Source of the DNA: Piscicola geometra
Taxonomy: Eukaryota > Annelida > Clitellata > Hirudinida > Piscicolidae
NCBI GenBank assembly: GCA_943735955.1
Contig: OX030957.1
Coordinates: forward strand, 11,305,100-11,369,099
Length of the DNA: 64,000 nucleotides
Direction: 5' to 3'
Below the pieces are notes generated by a model. It searched no databases, was not told the DNA's origin, and was given only the letters and a program-made list of their open reading frames with translations. A program made the position numbers and the translations under genes. Below are positions 15,977 to 28,430 of the stretch, in pieces; position 1 is the first letter of the stretch; the number at the start of each line of letters is the position of its first letter.

Positions 15977-16230
15977 GGGGAGGTTGCAGAAAACGGAACG
16001 ATTTTTAAACGTAGCCTCAGAGCTTAATTGCATAAAAAATAATTTTAATTTTAATTTATCCAGCCATTATATTTATACCTTTTTTAGTTATGTGAACTCA
16101 AACATAAGAATAAATAAATAAATTTAAATACTTTTTTTTAACTTCAAACATGAACACTAAAAAATTCAGTCCAGTTGCTCTATAGTTCCACCTTGCATTA
16201 TTTATATTAGGTAGGCTTTAAAATTAATGA
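15977..16230. mobile_element. Left part of a family A inverted-repeat element
   Basis: AGGGGAGGTTGCAGAAAACG followed by ATTTTTAAACGTAGCCTCAG matches the left ends at 19033 and 44951. The right end is missing, and a foldback element follows at 16412. It abuts the 8-bp duplication of the hAT element before it. Confidence 0.65.
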
Positions 16231-16411
16231 AAGAAAATGACCCATATTCATCGTAGTATCGGAAGACCATTCCCAATTCATATAGAAACTAAATATCGTG
16301 GCGCCATTTAATGTTTTTACATTTTATTTTAACATTACTTTGTCAAAAGTCTTTTTTAAGATTTTTATAGTTTTCACTAATTTTTTAATAAAGCCATATG
16401 ATAAGGAATGT

Positions 16412-17242
16412 AGGGGAAAAGCCTCTCGGAGAAAAAGCATTCGGCGAAAATACCTTCTACAAAACACCTTCCGGAAAAAAACCTTTTGGAGTTATTTTTA
16501 AAACGGCAATTATTGTGAATAGAAACTGATAGAGTTGATAATGATCTTTACATGTTTTAAACTATCCTTCTCACAATGTACTTTGAAGTTAATCAAATTT
16601 AGTTTGATTATTTATTTTTCGTTTTTGAACATTCAATTATAACTAAAATACTGATTTGACGAAGAATATTGAAAAAAAGTAGAGATAATGTTTTAGAGTA
16701 ATTTTTTCTAAATCAATAAAAATTAGAAAGCTGTATCTTGATAATTGAATATAAATAAACATTCATATTGTTTTAAAAACCTTAGTGAATTTAGAGAGAT
16801 AATATTAAAAATATACTCTAATCAAATATTAAAAATAAAAAATGAGGTGAAACGTATAAGTTACATACTAATTCTTAGTCACCGAGACAACGATTACGAA
16901 AAGGTATATAAGGTTGATGATTATCACAATCAATCAATAAAATTTATCTTGTGTTTAATAATTCGTATCATATTTAATCATTTAGTAAAGTTGACTAAAA
17001 TGTTAAAATAATGTATAGTTAGTTTTAATTATGTTATTTAAAAAAAATATTGTCTGTTTTATTTATCCTAAAATAGTGTAACGAATCTATAAAAAATTAG
17101 TCCGTTTTATTTAAACTAAAATATAAACAAAGAGACTTTTTCTCCATAAGACATTTTCTTCTAGAGGTTTTTCCGGAAGGTTTATTGTAGAAGGTTTTTT
17201 CGCCGAATGCTTTTTCTCCAAGAGGCTTTTTGTCTGTTCCCC
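16412..17242. mobile_element. Foldback element FB-2
   Basis: The left arm GGGGAAAAGCCTCTCGGAGA..AAAGCATTCGGCG..ACCTTCTACAA is mirrored by the right arm 17140-17242, whose inverse reads AGCCTCTTGGAGAAAAAGCA, then TTCGGCGAAAAAACCTTCTA and CCTTCCGGAAAAAC. Units are 15-18 bp variations on (G)GAAAAAnCCTTCnG, the same architecture as FB-1. The centre is AT-rich without a convincing gene. Confidence 0.82.
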
Positions 17243-17317
17243 AATGATAAGTTAGGAAAAGTTATCTTTCCACTAAGAGTTTGGTCGATTGAATGCCTTT
17301 TTTGAAAACATTTTAAC

Positions 17318-17823
17318 CTTTTAAATCGGGGGTCTAATGATGTGGCAATTCTTGACCATTGTATATTCTAATTATTCATTCTATGCTCTAATTTAAAAAA
17401 AATAGGTGTGTGAAACGATTGACATGAACTGGATCATCTTCTGAAGTGCATATTTTTGGTGTAAAGTGACAAATTGCAAGTAACACTATTGAAAATGTCA
17501 GGTATTTTTCATCCCGTAAAATTTCTGTTGCAAATCTTCAAGAAATGAAAAGTTTTCGGATTAAATGGAATTTTTCCCATTCATTTGTTGACTGTAAATG
17601 AGTAATGTTTGTGTTCACTTGCTGACAATGTAGCCAAAACAGCAAAGAAGAGTTTAATTTGGATAAGTTTAAATGCATTAAAATTATTAAATGTGTTAAT
17701 TTTTTTAAAGAGCGATTATTTTTTAAAACTTAGTTAAAATATTTGACGGCGTTAAAAAATGTAATGGTCGTTAATTGATTAACGCTTCAATCAAAAGTTA
17801 ACGTAGATTAAAGCACAGCTTTA
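17318..17823. mobile_element. hAT-derived repeat, family C copy
   Basis: It begins TTAAATCGGGGGTCTAATGA-TGTGGCAATTCTTGACCA and ends in TTAACGTAGATTAAAGCACA-GCTTTA. The same start and end bound 61018-61396, and the 3' half matches 12805-13152. The end resembles the TAGAGCTGTGC hAT terminus. No intact ORF. Confidence 0.7.
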
Positions 17824-17825
17824 GT

Positions 17826-17848
17826 ATATATATATATATATATATAAA
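17826..17848. repeat. (TA)n microsatellite
   Basis: About 11 TA units directly after the family C repeat. Confidence 0.9.
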
Positions 17849-18399
17849 TTGAAATAAAAACAATCAACCTTAATAATCCAACCTCACCTGCATCACCACG
17901 ACCATAGTTGCCAAAGAATCATTGTTTCTACCAATAGAGCATTTAATCATCACCACAGTACCAACATTTCTAATAAAGCATAATCATCACCACATCATCT
18001 TCATCCCCAGAAAACATAAACATCATTTTTTATATATTCTCGCCACTGGTGTTGAGGCTGCGACAGAAGGTGAAAAAAAGTCTTTTTCAATACTGGATCT
18101 GTTGTTGTTGTGGCAGGTTTTCTTAGTTTGTTGTGGCCATTCATTGGCATACTCAAAACGAAAAAAAGTATAAAAAAACATTCTACTTAATACGATTTTG
18201 TTCCTATTAAAGTTTAAGATTTTAACATTTTAAAATACTATACACAAAACTGTTTATTCCACAAATTTATTTGACGGGCTACCAAATGGAAGCTGCTAAC
18301 CAATCAGTGAAATGGTTTATACAACTCAATCTTAGTTATTTTATTACTTTTAGGTAATATAAGGAATTATGTGTGAAAAAATTATTGGATTCTCATGAA
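17849..18399. other. Low-complexity CAT/ACC-rich stretch
   Basis: 17880-18010 is rich in CATCACCAC-type triplets that translate as His-rich peptides. No family was recognised, and codon usage looks compositional rather than coding. Confidence 0.35.
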
Positions 18400-18885
18400 A
18401 CCAGATGTTTTAAATCATGCAGGGGAGACTGTCGAGGAAACTCGACGTTCAATCCGAAGTGTTCCTTCCCAAACGGCTTGAACTTCTTGATGCTATATCA
18501 AATCTATAGAAAAAATGTTAAAAACAAAATACTTTGCCGTTAAAAATGAACATAGTCGAAAAGCTTTTACAAGTAGGAGCAGGAAATAGCAGACTTAGTT
18601 GAAACAGCAGCGAAACTGTATCATGGTCTTTTACCAAAAACGAATAAAAACTAGCATATCAATATGCTATGAAAAAGAAATCGAGTTTTTGAAAAATTGA
18701 ATAATCTCAAGAGACAGGCGATGATTGATTTAAGACATTTTTTAAACGAAACAGTTTTATCTAAATTCAAACTCATGAAGCTTCAAGCCGAGCCACTAGC
18801 ATCAGCCGGGCAAACGTTAATGTTTTTTTTGATAAGATGGCTTTGGTTATGGACTTGAACAAATTTTAATCAATAACTGCTTTTT
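18400..18885 (+). pseudogene. pogo-type (CENP-B HTH/DDE) transposase relic
   Basis: Reading with frame changes, the plus strand shows ETVEETRRSIRSVP, then EFLKN, then FKTFFKRNSF, SSRATSISRANVNVFFDKMA and LVMDLNKF. The order (WFxxFMKRxP, SLxRATSxNxxNVxxFFDxxxxV) is that between the HTH and DDE domains of pogo/Tigger transposases. Multiple stops are present. It lies between two family A left ends (15977 and 19033), so it may be the decayed autonomous source of that TA-flanked family, but this link is inference. Confidence 0.65.
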
Positions 18886-18919
18886 CAATTTTTAATGCAC
18901 ATTTGACATTTTAAACATT

Positions 18920-18946
18920 CAACCCCGTAGAACGGGGTTGTTTTTT
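18920..18946 (+). terminator. Perfect 9-bp hairpin followed by T6
   Basis: CAACCCCGT-AGA-ACGGGGTTG followed by TTTTTT. In shape it is an intrinsic terminator, and T6 alone would stop RNA polymerase III. It lies just past the pogo relic. In an animal genome a bacterial-style role is unlikely; a pol III terminator or element-internal hairpin is more plausible. Confidence 0.4.
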
Positions 18947-19705
18947 ACATTTAAAACTCTGTCGAAAGTTAGCTTGTTTTCAATGACTTTGAATAACAAA
19001 TCAGATCTTTGTGACTAATAGAATTTTTAGTAGGGCGAGGTTGCACAAGTCGGGCGATTTTTAAACGTAGCCTCATAGCTCAATTGCATAAGAAATAATT
19101 TAAATTTATTCAGCCATTGTATTGAAACCTTGTCTAGTTATGTGAATTCAAACATAAGACTAAATAAAAAAAGAAACACAAGTTTTTTTGCTTCAAACAT
19201 GAACACTTAAAAAGTCCATCTTGAGCAACTGGGTACTCAAGATGGAATGCTCTGTTCCCTAAAATGAACTTATATTGTATATAACAAAAAATGTCATTTA
19301 AAGTTGTATTTATCGTCAAAATTATTTATTTTTCAAAATAAATGCAACAGTTTGTATTTTAATGTGAATTTTCATTAAATCAAATTGACTAAATTAAATT
19401 AACTTGAGCTATTTAGGTTAATTTTGCAAATTTAACTTTTTTTTGCTCTAAGCTTTCTAGTTTTCATTTCGACTTTTACTGGTTCAAACCTCTTCAAAAA
19501 TTGCTTCACTTTTTATAGTTTATTTTCCAATTCATTGACAATTAGTTGATCTTCGTAGGTGTGCTTGTCAGAATTGTGGACACTTCACGACGCCTTTTTC
19601 TCTGAACCTCGGATTTTGCTGGTGCTTGTGGTATTGGAGACAACTCTTGTCGAGAAACATGATGGTTTGATGAAGTTGCTTTTTGAGGAGTTGACAACTG
19701 ATTAC

Positions 19706-19818
<113 letters not shown>

Positions 19819-19857
19819 TTTATAGTGCCTTTGTCTCGACACTTCAAATCTTTTTCT

Positions 19858-21162
19858 TCATCTCCCCCTTTCTCTCCTCTCCCTCTGTCTCCAGATTGCT
19901 CCCACACTTCTCAGCACCACTTCTTCCATCCTCCGATCCTCTTCCTGGTAACCAAGGACCCCTTCCATCGGGTCCTGTTTTCCACGCTCCCTTCTCCAAA
20001 CCGTCAGCCATTCTTCTCTCCACTCTTCATACAACCCACACTCCAGCAAAACGTGCCTCTCATTCTCTTCCTTCCCACAAACACACTTCCTATCCTCCTT
20101 CTCATACTTCCAGCGCACAATTTCATTATTCCTTACCGTCAAGCTATCCCCCCTACACATCATCCTAACTTTCGCTCCATCTGAACCATCTACATATTTT
20201 TCCAACTTCCTGCTTTCTGACCTCTCCTCACGGTATCTTCTCAATCTTTCACTTTCCTGTATTTTATTTCCCCATTCCTCTCTTCCTTTTTGTTGGATTC
20301 TCTTCACCAGCTCCCTTTCCCCCATCCCTCCGACCTCTCTTTCTGAAACGCCCATCATAAACACTCTTGCTCGTGCGCCTTTTCCTCCACGTACCATTCT
20401 GCTCATAACCTCCACATCCAATTTTTTTCCTAAGTTGGCTACACCTCTCCACCATTTAGATTTCTTACCTATCTCCTCTACACATGCTCTACCTAATCTT
20501 CCTACTATATCTTTCCCCTCTAATGTCCTAATCATAAAGTCTGTCATGACCTTAGCCTCTCTTTCCCAGAATGTACTCCAGGCTGTTTCACCATGTACTA
20601 CGACATTTCTTACGCTAGTCTTTACCCCCCATATCCATCTCCCAAACTTAGTCTGCAAAACCTCTAACTTCTTTCTTTCCTTAGCTGACCAACCAACTGC
20701 TGCAACCCCATACATTATCTTTCCTACAACCAAGCTTTTCCATGCCTCCCTGCCCATGATAAAACGACTTCCCGATCTTTTTGCTCCATATTTTACCATG
20801 CCGGTTAGGCTTCCAACGTTTCTCATCATTTTACCAAATTGATAAATCCCTCCTTTTTTTCCCCCTTTAAGCTTTAATCCTAAATACCTTACCTCATCAC
20901 ATTTTCTTATGGTCCTACCTCTAATTACCCATTCTTGACATCCTTCCATACTTGTATTACCAACCAGTTCCACAACTTTAGATTTCTCTTCATTCAGTTT
21001 CATTCCATATTCCTCTAACACATTCAGTACATCCTCTAACACTATTTTCATATTATCTTCGTTTTCCGCCGTCACTAGGATGTCGTCAGCATAAAGCATT
21101 CCTCCAAACCTCCACTCTTTCTTACTATCTTCCCTACCCATTTGATTGTGTACTTTCATCAC
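19858..21162 (-). mobile_element. 5'-truncated non-LTR retrotransposon ORF, RT C-terminal half
   Basis: The open 434-residue frame begins inside the reverse-transcriptase domain. MLYADDILVTAEN contains the YADD catalytic box (residues 24-27), then MKLNEEKSKVV, VRYLGLKL and a long basic thumb/connection region (WSAKERKKLEVLQTKFGRWI). A CVCGKEENERHVLLEC zinc-knuckle-like motif (about residues 363-380) is near the end. The endonuclease and RT fingers are missing. It is followed by (TAC)n on its own strand. Lack of stops across 1.3 kb implies a fairly recent insertion. The clade is not resolved: the CXCX7HX4C tail is shared by R1-, I- and L1-like groups. Confidence 0.85.
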
Positions 21163-21959
21163 TACTGTTTAAAAGCATTTGATCTTTTCCAGTGTAGCCA
21201 TCACCTGATAATTTGTTCCCTGGTGGAGATGATTGATGTTGTGTTCTACTTTATTTTTTCTGCTAATTGGAAAGCCATCTGCCTTAACTCGATATTAGTA
21301 ATTCCAAAAAATCTTGATTCCATCTGGAATATTTAATGAATACTAATGCTTTTTAATCATTAAAAATTAAATAATTGGTTTATATTAATTTTCCATTGTT
21401 TATATAAAGTAAATACTCTCTTTAGTCTAAATAAAAAATATACTCTATATAGTGTATGTAAAATATATACTCTATTTTGACTTACAAAATTCTACAGTCT
21501 CATTCTAAAATTCATCTTAGACAATTATTCGTGGTCCATGTTAGGAAACTATGACCTTTTCACATGATCATGGTCATAACAGACCAATCACTCAATTTTT
21601 AATAATACAACTTGGATACAATAAAACTGTATTGCATCATCTAATATTCTATAGTCTATGTAAAATATATACTCTATATAGACTTATCAAATTCCTAAAA
21701 ATTTAAATTATTTATCTTCGGAAGTTGAGAAAAAAAAGCCAAATGTTATCTCCTAATATTTTAACAATTCTTCTAGAAAGAAGTTCTTCATGTATTCTAA
21801 TTGAATGAGACTACTTTCCGAAAGAAACCAAGATTAAAATGTGCATCTAAGATGGATGCATAGATATGAAATAAATAAAAAGATAATTTTCAAAGCGCAT
21901 AACTGTAAATAAGCCCGTTCTATCTTTGGAACCGGTTCATTTTGAGAAACCTCCCCCTA

Positions 21960-22781
21960 CATGCAACAATTTTTATAATAACTGTTCCAAAAATAATGAA
22001 CTTGAAACAACATTAGTAAAAAGTGTAACATACAGCCCCAGTCTCCCCTACATACTATTTCAAAGATTTTGTGTGGTGGGAGACCTTTTTGGAGAATTAA
22101 TTAAAATAAAAACTATTTTCATTACTTCTAAGCAAAGGTTCACCTATATAGGACACAGAAAATTAATTATTTGACAAAAAGTTAAAAATGTATAACCTTG
22201 AATAAGCCTTACTTACTATTTCAATGGTTTTGTGCAGAGGATATCATGTGATGTTTTTAAGATCTTTCAGTGTAATTACAGTGTCTTGATCACTATGTTA
22301 TATGATCGGTATTCATGTTGGATTGGACCATCTGAGTTACTGTTTATGAGTTTAAGATATAATTTAAGTTTTTAAAACATTTTGTTTCTAAAGTATAATT
22401 TATATTTTTATTTCATACATTAGGGTGAAAATCAAAACAATGAGAGAAAATATTAGAAAAAACTTTTATAACTTCAATTTTTAAAAGTTTCTTTTAGGCA
22501 TAATACTATTTTTTTTTAATTTAAACAAATAATATAATATTTACAAGTCATGCCATGGGCTTTATTTCGCAATTTTAATTATGTTTTAAAGAAAGACAGT
22601 CACGTATGCGCTGGATTTCAACAATTGAATCTTTGGCAAACACAAGATTGACAAAACGTAATGAAAAATAAAATAATTTCATTAATTAATTTGTTTACTT
22701 ACAAATATAATAAAATAAGTATATTTCAATTGAGAAATTATTTCGTATCTAGACAAAAATTCAACTTGGTATATTGAAATA
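21960..22781. other. Repeat-derived AT-rich stretch
   Basis: GTAACATACAGCCCCAGTCT-CCCC near 22026-22050 looks like a family B/B' terminus. TACTATTTCAAAGATTTTGT and the following 110 bp recur at 29165-29290. No gene was recognised. Confidence 0.45.
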
Positions 22782-24472
22782 AGGGAGACTGGGGCAAGAT
22801 GACCTGGTTAACGATTTGTTTCGTTTTGTTATTTTATTTTTTAAAGACAACAAAGTTTTTTTTTCATGAACTGTTAGAGCATTTATTTGTTGGAATAAAT
22901 ATATCAACATTTACTTTTGAAAATGTATATAGCTAAGAACTAATTTCATTTTCTACAACCCATTTTTGGTTAGCAGCTGCTATCTTGGCAGCCGCTTTAA
23001 CCGTTTAATGATTTTGTTAAATAGTTTGTCTTCTGATCCAATAATTTAGTTTAAACTTCAAATAATAATAATTATTATAACTTATATCTTTTTTGGTTTT
23101 TTGGTTTTTTAATTTATTGCTTGCCAAATCTTGCTCTCGGAATTTAAATCTTTAACCAATAACTGTCTAACGGACTACAATAAAAACTTATTTTAAAAGG
23201 AAGAAATGCCAGGACCTCAAATTGAGCACCAGTGCACAGTTTGCAAGCACCCACTGGCTACCTACTTCACAAGGCCGATGAGCTCTGCAGATGAAGGATA
23301 GAATGTCAGTACGACTCTTCTACACATGACTGTGTTTATGTGTATTATCTTCTACACATGATTGTGTTTATGTCTATTATCTATTGAAAACGGGTCTAGC
23401 TCAATGTCTTTAAAATTGAATCCACTAAAATTTGAACCTATACTTTTTGATAAAAATGGTAAACTAATTAATGATCCATATAATTTTTCTTCTCATACTA
23501 TTGTTCCATCTAATCATAGTCGTAGCTTAGGATTTATTTCGGACTCAAAATTAACCATATCAAACCAAATTCTATTTGTTACTAAATCTTGCTATTTTCC
23601 TCTCAGACGTATTAGACAATTATTCCCTTACTTAGATGACCCTTCTTTAAAGATGTTAGTTTCTGCACTTTTTCTATCTCGAATTGACTATTGTAATACA
23701 CTCTATTATAATTTACTTGAAAGTACTTTGAAACCATTTTAATTATGCAGCTAGAATCGTTAGCCGTACTCCTATTTATCATCACATTATGCCCCAGTAC
23801 AGGGGCAAGATGACAATACTGAAAAAAGCTAAAAATATTAATCTTCTGAATATTTTACATGATCAATCCAATCATAACAATGTTCTTACATTTTTAAAAT
23901 ATCGAATTAAATTAAATAGATTTTAATACCATGAAAATAGGATGAAATCTAGACATCCGTAATTATCTAAAATTTACAGTTTTAATTCTTGGCGGGATTT
24001 TTTAAATTTATAATAATTAACTAATAATTAAGCAGCACAAAAGTTCCAGTATCATAATCATATTTATTTTTCAAATTATTAAAAACAAGATAACAAGCAT
24101 GTCGTCTTGCCCTGACAGTTACAAATTTTCGTTTTTATTTCCATGTATGAAGTCAACTAATTTAAAACTATTTATATTGATAGGTATTATTATAAATAAA
24201 CTACTAATAAATATTTTTTAAACGAAATATGTTACCTATTTCTGCAGCAGAGCTTATTTGAACGTGCATAAAAGTTATAACGTGACCGCGGAAAACAATG
24301 AAAGCTTCACAACTAAAACATAAATAGTACTTTCAGCACTTGAATACTATTATTTAACGAAATGGAGGTAGTAGAGCCAGTGGTATTTGTTTCATACTCT
24401 TAACTAGTGAAAAACTGAAGCTATTAGACATTCGTCATCTTGCCCGGCTCGTCATCTTGCCCCGGTCTCCCT
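22782..24472. mobile_element. Family B inverted-repeat element
   Basis: The left end AGGGAGACTGGGGCAAGATG-AC and right end (inverse AGGGAGACCGGGGCAAGATG-AC) are near perfect. Internal GGGGCAAGATGACA (23803-23816) and GTCGTCTTGCCC (24101-24112) suggest subterminal repeats or nested copies. It contains a LINE fragment at 23380-23770 and no transposase. Confidence 0.75.
23380..23790 (+). pseudogene. CR1/L2-like LINE fragment (RT C-terminal region)
   Basis: The plus strand reads LNPLKFEPILFD, then SLGFISDSKLTISNQI, LRRIRQLFPYLDD and LFLSRIDYCNTLYYNL. The LGxxxDxxLT and SRIDYCNxLYxxL motifs are those of CR1/L2/Rex1-group reverse transcriptases downstream of the YADD box. The frame shifts after about 23740 (NYAARIVSRTP continues in another frame). 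Confidence 0.8.
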
Positions 24473-25173
24473 TTCTTCATTGTAATAAAGCATTACTTTT
24501 GATGGCTTATAAAAAAATAGAAGATAATGTGTGAAAACGGATTATATTTTCGGATTCAGCACACAAAATAGATGAAAAATCATCTATTTATATTTAATTA
24601 ACTTAATTTCTTTTCTCATTTACATTTTATAAATTATAATTGATAAGTTCAATTATCGATTTCAAAAGATTCTCACATTACTACTGTTTTAGTTTAATTT
24701 AATTTTTATTTTATTTAATTCGATCGAAAAATTCGATAATTTCTAAATATTTGATATGAAATCGGAAAAAAATAGAAAATGCGTTACACTTTTAAAAGTA
24801 ACTAATTTTGTGTAAAAATAGTTTACTAATTCATTTTAAAAATAGAACTACCTCCCACGCCTGGGGCCTCGATAGACTGCTGAATATACAAACAGACGCG
24901 TGTCAAAACTGCGTACAATTCGGTTAAGAACATCACGCCAACTGTTTTTGAGTTTAATTGTGTAGAATAAGTTTGAGAAATTATATTTTAGTTTAGTCAT
25001 CGTTCGTGAAACTTTGATGAATATTGAATTGAGTAATCCACGGAATGCATAATATTTTTAAGAATTCTGATTCAATCAGTCATTCTATGGAATTTTTTCA
25101 CAATTTATTAAATGCTTTTTATCTTAAACTTTTTGTTATGAACTATAAAATTGTGAACTAAATAATAAAACGT
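24473..25173. other. AT-rich, dispersed repeat units
   Basis: 25025-25165 (ATTGAGTAATCCACGGAATG..) is related to units at 39375-39490 and 39590-39800, a dispersed roughly 120-bp repeat. Otherwise no feature was recognised. Confidence 0.4.
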
Positions 25174-25204
25174 GGAGAAGACCGGGGCTGTATGTTACAG
25201 TTCA

Positions 25205-25935
25205 ATCAATCAATCACTAATGATTTGTATAGCGCCCTTGCTAAGTGAACAAAAGCGCTCAGCCATCACGTTCTGAACAAATACGTCTTCAGGCCTTGAC
25301 GGAAAGCTATGAGTGACTTAGTTGAAGTTAGAGAAGAAGGTAAAGAATTCCATAAAAGAAGACCACAGTAATAAAAAGAACGTTTAGCAAAAGAGTGTTT
25401 AACTGGAAAACGAAAAGAACGTTTAAAGGTAGATGATCTTAGACCAGATTTAGGAGGTTGTTTAATTAGATTTTTAAGATAAATTGGAGCAGTACAGTTA
25501 TGAATGTTAAACATAGTTAGGCATATTTAAAAAGTCACTCTAGATCTCAAAGGTAACCAATGTAACAAACGAAGATAAGGAGAAATGTGAGAAAACGAGC
25601 AACAAGGTGAGCAGCACAATTAAAGACTTTATTTAGAGGAGCTAAAATAGTATCAGGGAGACCATAGTAAAGAGAGTTGCAATAATCGATCCTGGAGAAA
25701 AGTAGAGAAGATACAAGAAGCTGCAAAGTAGGATCATCGACAAAAGGAAGAATGTGGAAGTATCAAGATTTAGAAACAGATAGAGTTTGAGGAGCTAAAG
25801 ACAAGTTAGAATCGAAAATAAAACCAAGGCTACGAATGGAAGATGAAAGGTTTAGAGATAATGAGGAAGGGGAAGGCAAAACTAAAGAAGAAAGGAATAG
25901 TAAAGAGTTTGATTTTTTATTGAAATATATGAGTT
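25205..25935 (-). pseudogene. CR1/L2-like LINE 3' fragment with hairpin and (TTGA)n tail
   Basis: The minus strand from about 25930 gives RT fragments (SLGFIFDSN-type text near 25820, SRIDYCNSL-type near 25690), then YLKNLIKQPPKSGLR and FAKRSFYYCGLLLWNSLPSS, ending KSLIAFRQGLKTYLFRT (stop 25266). The 3' UTR forms GAGCGCTT..AGGGCGCTATA (25228-25262) followed by (TGAT)n. It is 5' truncated with frameshifts. C-terminal text such as WNSLPxxL and GLKTYLF is also found in the intact element at 55941. Confidence 0.82.
25228..25262 (-). ncRNA. LINE 3' hairpin
   Basis: On the minus strand, TGAGCGCTT - loop - AAGGGCGCTATA, followed by CAAATCATTAGTGATTGATT. It is one of at least six such 3' ends in the window; probably the RNA structure the LINE reverse transcriptase recognises. 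Confidence 0.55.
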
Positions 25936-26413
25936 CAAATTTGTCCGGGTTAAAGTTTTTACAAATGTTTTTATAAGTTCGTTATTTTTATAACAATTTT
26001 AATCAAAATTTTTATATTTTCTAAGAATTATATTAGTCATCAGTTAAAACACAAAAAACCGGTTTATGATTTAAATTCATAGAAAAAATTATCATTTCGA
26101 TAGAAAATTAAAGCATGAGACATGTTTCAAACTTTTTCATAAAAGGTTGTTTTAAAGTTATGTGATAAAAATTTCAATTAAATGCAAATAATAATTAAGA
26201 TTTAAAAAATAGGCAAACTTACTAAATTCTTTCAAAAAAGAAAAAAAACTGTAAAATGCTTCAGAACACAAATGCAAGAACTATTTTTCTATAGAAGGTG
26301 AAAGTTGAAACAAGGATTATAAATTTTGTTTTCCCATAATTTTTCTGTTTTATTAGAAAATTTATTAAGCTTGTAACATACAACCCCTGTAACGTATTAC
26401 CCCGGTCTTCCCT

Positions 26414-26679
26414 ACTTTTAGATAATAAAAATTTCAGAAAAAATAGCTATTTATTTTTAACTTTTTGCATATTATAAAATTAAACTTAAAAATTATTTTT
26501 TCTTATTTATTAAATAAAATGCCACTTATCTCTAACTTTTTGCAACAAAATATTTAACTGAATAAAACTTAGTACATAATTGAGAAAAAAACGATTTATT
26601 CTGAATATTGGCTGATTGAATCATCCATGGGTTGCCTAAAGATTTTAAGCATTGCCTGTAACATATACACCCTATATTC
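26414..26679. other. AT-rich dispersed repeat
   Basis: AAATAAAATGCCACTTATCT-CTAACTTTTTGCAA (26511-26544) matches 39600-39645. No coding potential was recognised. Confidence 0.4.
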
Positions 26680-27110
26680 AATTTTGAAATCTCTTTTATA
26701 TGTTTTTGTTAGTGCTATGACAAAAACCAAACGTTGGAGTTCCAGCACCAAGAAGAAGGGTGATGTAAAACAACCAATTATTGCCATTTACAATGCGCAT
26801 ATGGGAGGTGTCGATCTAGTTGACCTGTTCATGTCTACTAGAGCCCCGTGATAGTGTCAAATAAAGAGGTGGTGGACGTCGTTTTACAAAATTGTCAACC
26901 TTATGACGGTTGCCGCGTGGAGATTACACGTCTCTTGGGGTGGAACTTTTGATCAATTAAACTTTTGTAAATATGTTGTTCGTCAGCTTATGCAACTTTC
27001 AGGAAACGTAGTTCCAGCAACTGGTCCATCCACTCTAATTGGCGTCATACGCTACGACAGTATCCGTCATTTTCTGGAGTTTTTTGCAAACTTTTCAATA
27101 TAAATGCGTA
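26680..27110 (+). pseudogene. piggyBac transposase relic, C-terminal core
   Basis: Plus-strand fragments in two frames: KQPIIAIYNAHMGGVDLVDL (26768-26826) and then RWWTSFYKIVNLMTVAAWRL, HVSWGG, LNFCKYVVRQLMQLSG (26868-27005). YNxxMGGVDLxD and the following WWxxxFxxxxNLxxVAAWRL block are characteristic of the end of the piggyBac DDE domain. The frame breaks at about 26851. A TTAA at 27517-27520 preceded by GGGCGTTAATGAG could be the element's end. Confidence 0.82.
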
Positions 27111-28430
27111 ACTGAAATGCGTAAATGCAATGTGTCTTTGCATTTGATTTGTGCGATTTTATATCCCATCCCATATGATTTGAACAGCCTATGTAATGGT
27201 CGATTGACATTTAAAAAACAAATTGTTTGAACTTTTTTGAATTTTGAATTCATTGTGTTCTGACTTAATTCTTTATACATTTTTTCATTTTATTTATTTA
27301 TGATTACTGACTACAATAAACATTTTATTAACTGCAAGATTGATAGATATTTATATTTTACCTAATGGGATCTGTCTGTGCACAATGATACCAATGAGGA
27401 GTTAAAATAAACTCAGTGTGGTTAATTTTTGCCAGTGTGTTGTTATGGTCCTATTTAGTAAGTAGTATCAACCGAAACACTGTGGCTTGGTCACTAATGA
27501 TTTGGGCGTTAATGAGTTAATATGTTAAGTTTTTCATTAATTAAGAAATGAGTTATTATTTATGATGGAATCAATAATTAATATTTAATTTTAAAATACA
27601 AATAATTTTTTTACTTTTCAATAGGAATATTATCAAGACATTCGTTTATGTTTCCATTTTTTCCAAAGTTTATATTTTTTAAATAAACCTTCTTTCAAAC
27701 AATTTTTCTTGACAAATAAGATTTTACTGTTCTTATATCACCAATCAAATTGTGTGCGGTAATATGGTGTTTGGCATTCAAAAGTTGATTGACCAATGGT
27801 AAGGAAGTAAAAAAAAAGAAGGAGGAGTCAAGGATGGAGTCGGGAGGCTCTGTCAAAAGTTATTTGATGAACACACACACGTAATCAAGAATCTTTCATA
27901 TACTAACCAATCCTACACTATAGTTTCAATAGCTGTGTTAATATATCAACTAGCATATAGGGAACCATTGTTTTTGTAAATTATATTTCTTTCAAATATA
28001 CATATGAACATAAACTATTGAAAATGCATATATAAAAACGAGGTTTTTATAAGAATAAGTGGCCATAAATGTAGAATGAACAAATAGATAGACGATTGAA
28101 GAATCATCGAATTTTATTTCTGGCTTCTGAAGCACTAAATGGTGTTATCCGATAACTTAACTTCATTGAAGATAGCAAGCGGTTGGAAGTAGCTAATGTT
28201 TCTTATAACGAAAATTGTTAAAATTAAAATTTACTTGACATAGAAACTTACTAATTTATCAGTCTAATGCTGTGATTTGTTTTATGACGAAGTTCAAAAG
28301 ACAATTGCTGTTTGAAAATGAAAACATAAAGCTGGAAAAAATATAAAAGTCTCCCAAAACAAAAAGCAAAAAACCATTGGCATCATTTAACGCAGCAAAA
28401 ACTATCAAAATATTATCCACTTAAATCAAT
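27111..28430. other. AT-rich, no gene recognised
   Basis: Possible remainder of the piggyBac relic up to 27516. Beyond that nothing was recognised up to the ORF starting at 28431. Confidence 0.4.

Larger units (their letters stand above)
25174..26413. mobile_element. Inverted-repeat element (family B')
   Basis: The left end GGAGAAGACCGGGGCTGTAT-GTTACAG and right end (inverse GGGAAGACCGGGGTAATACG-TTACAG) match. The termini are related to family B but continue with GTATGTTACA instead of AAGATGAC. Much of the interior is a LINE fragment. Confidence 0.65.

Noticed and set aside
16745..17011. 88-residue frame inside foldback FB-2
   Set aside because: Ile/Lys/Asn-rich, no recognisable domain, and lies in the AT-rich core shared with non-coding foldback structure.
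18920..18946. Evidence of bacterial DNA in the window
   Set aside because: The hairpin resembles an intrinsic terminator, but the neighbours are an animal-type pogo relic and AT-rich repeats; no bacterial gene is present.
20435..20842. Plus-strand frames opposite the LINE at 19858-21162
   Set aside because: Shadow frames; the minus strand carries the YADD RT motif and a continuous protein.
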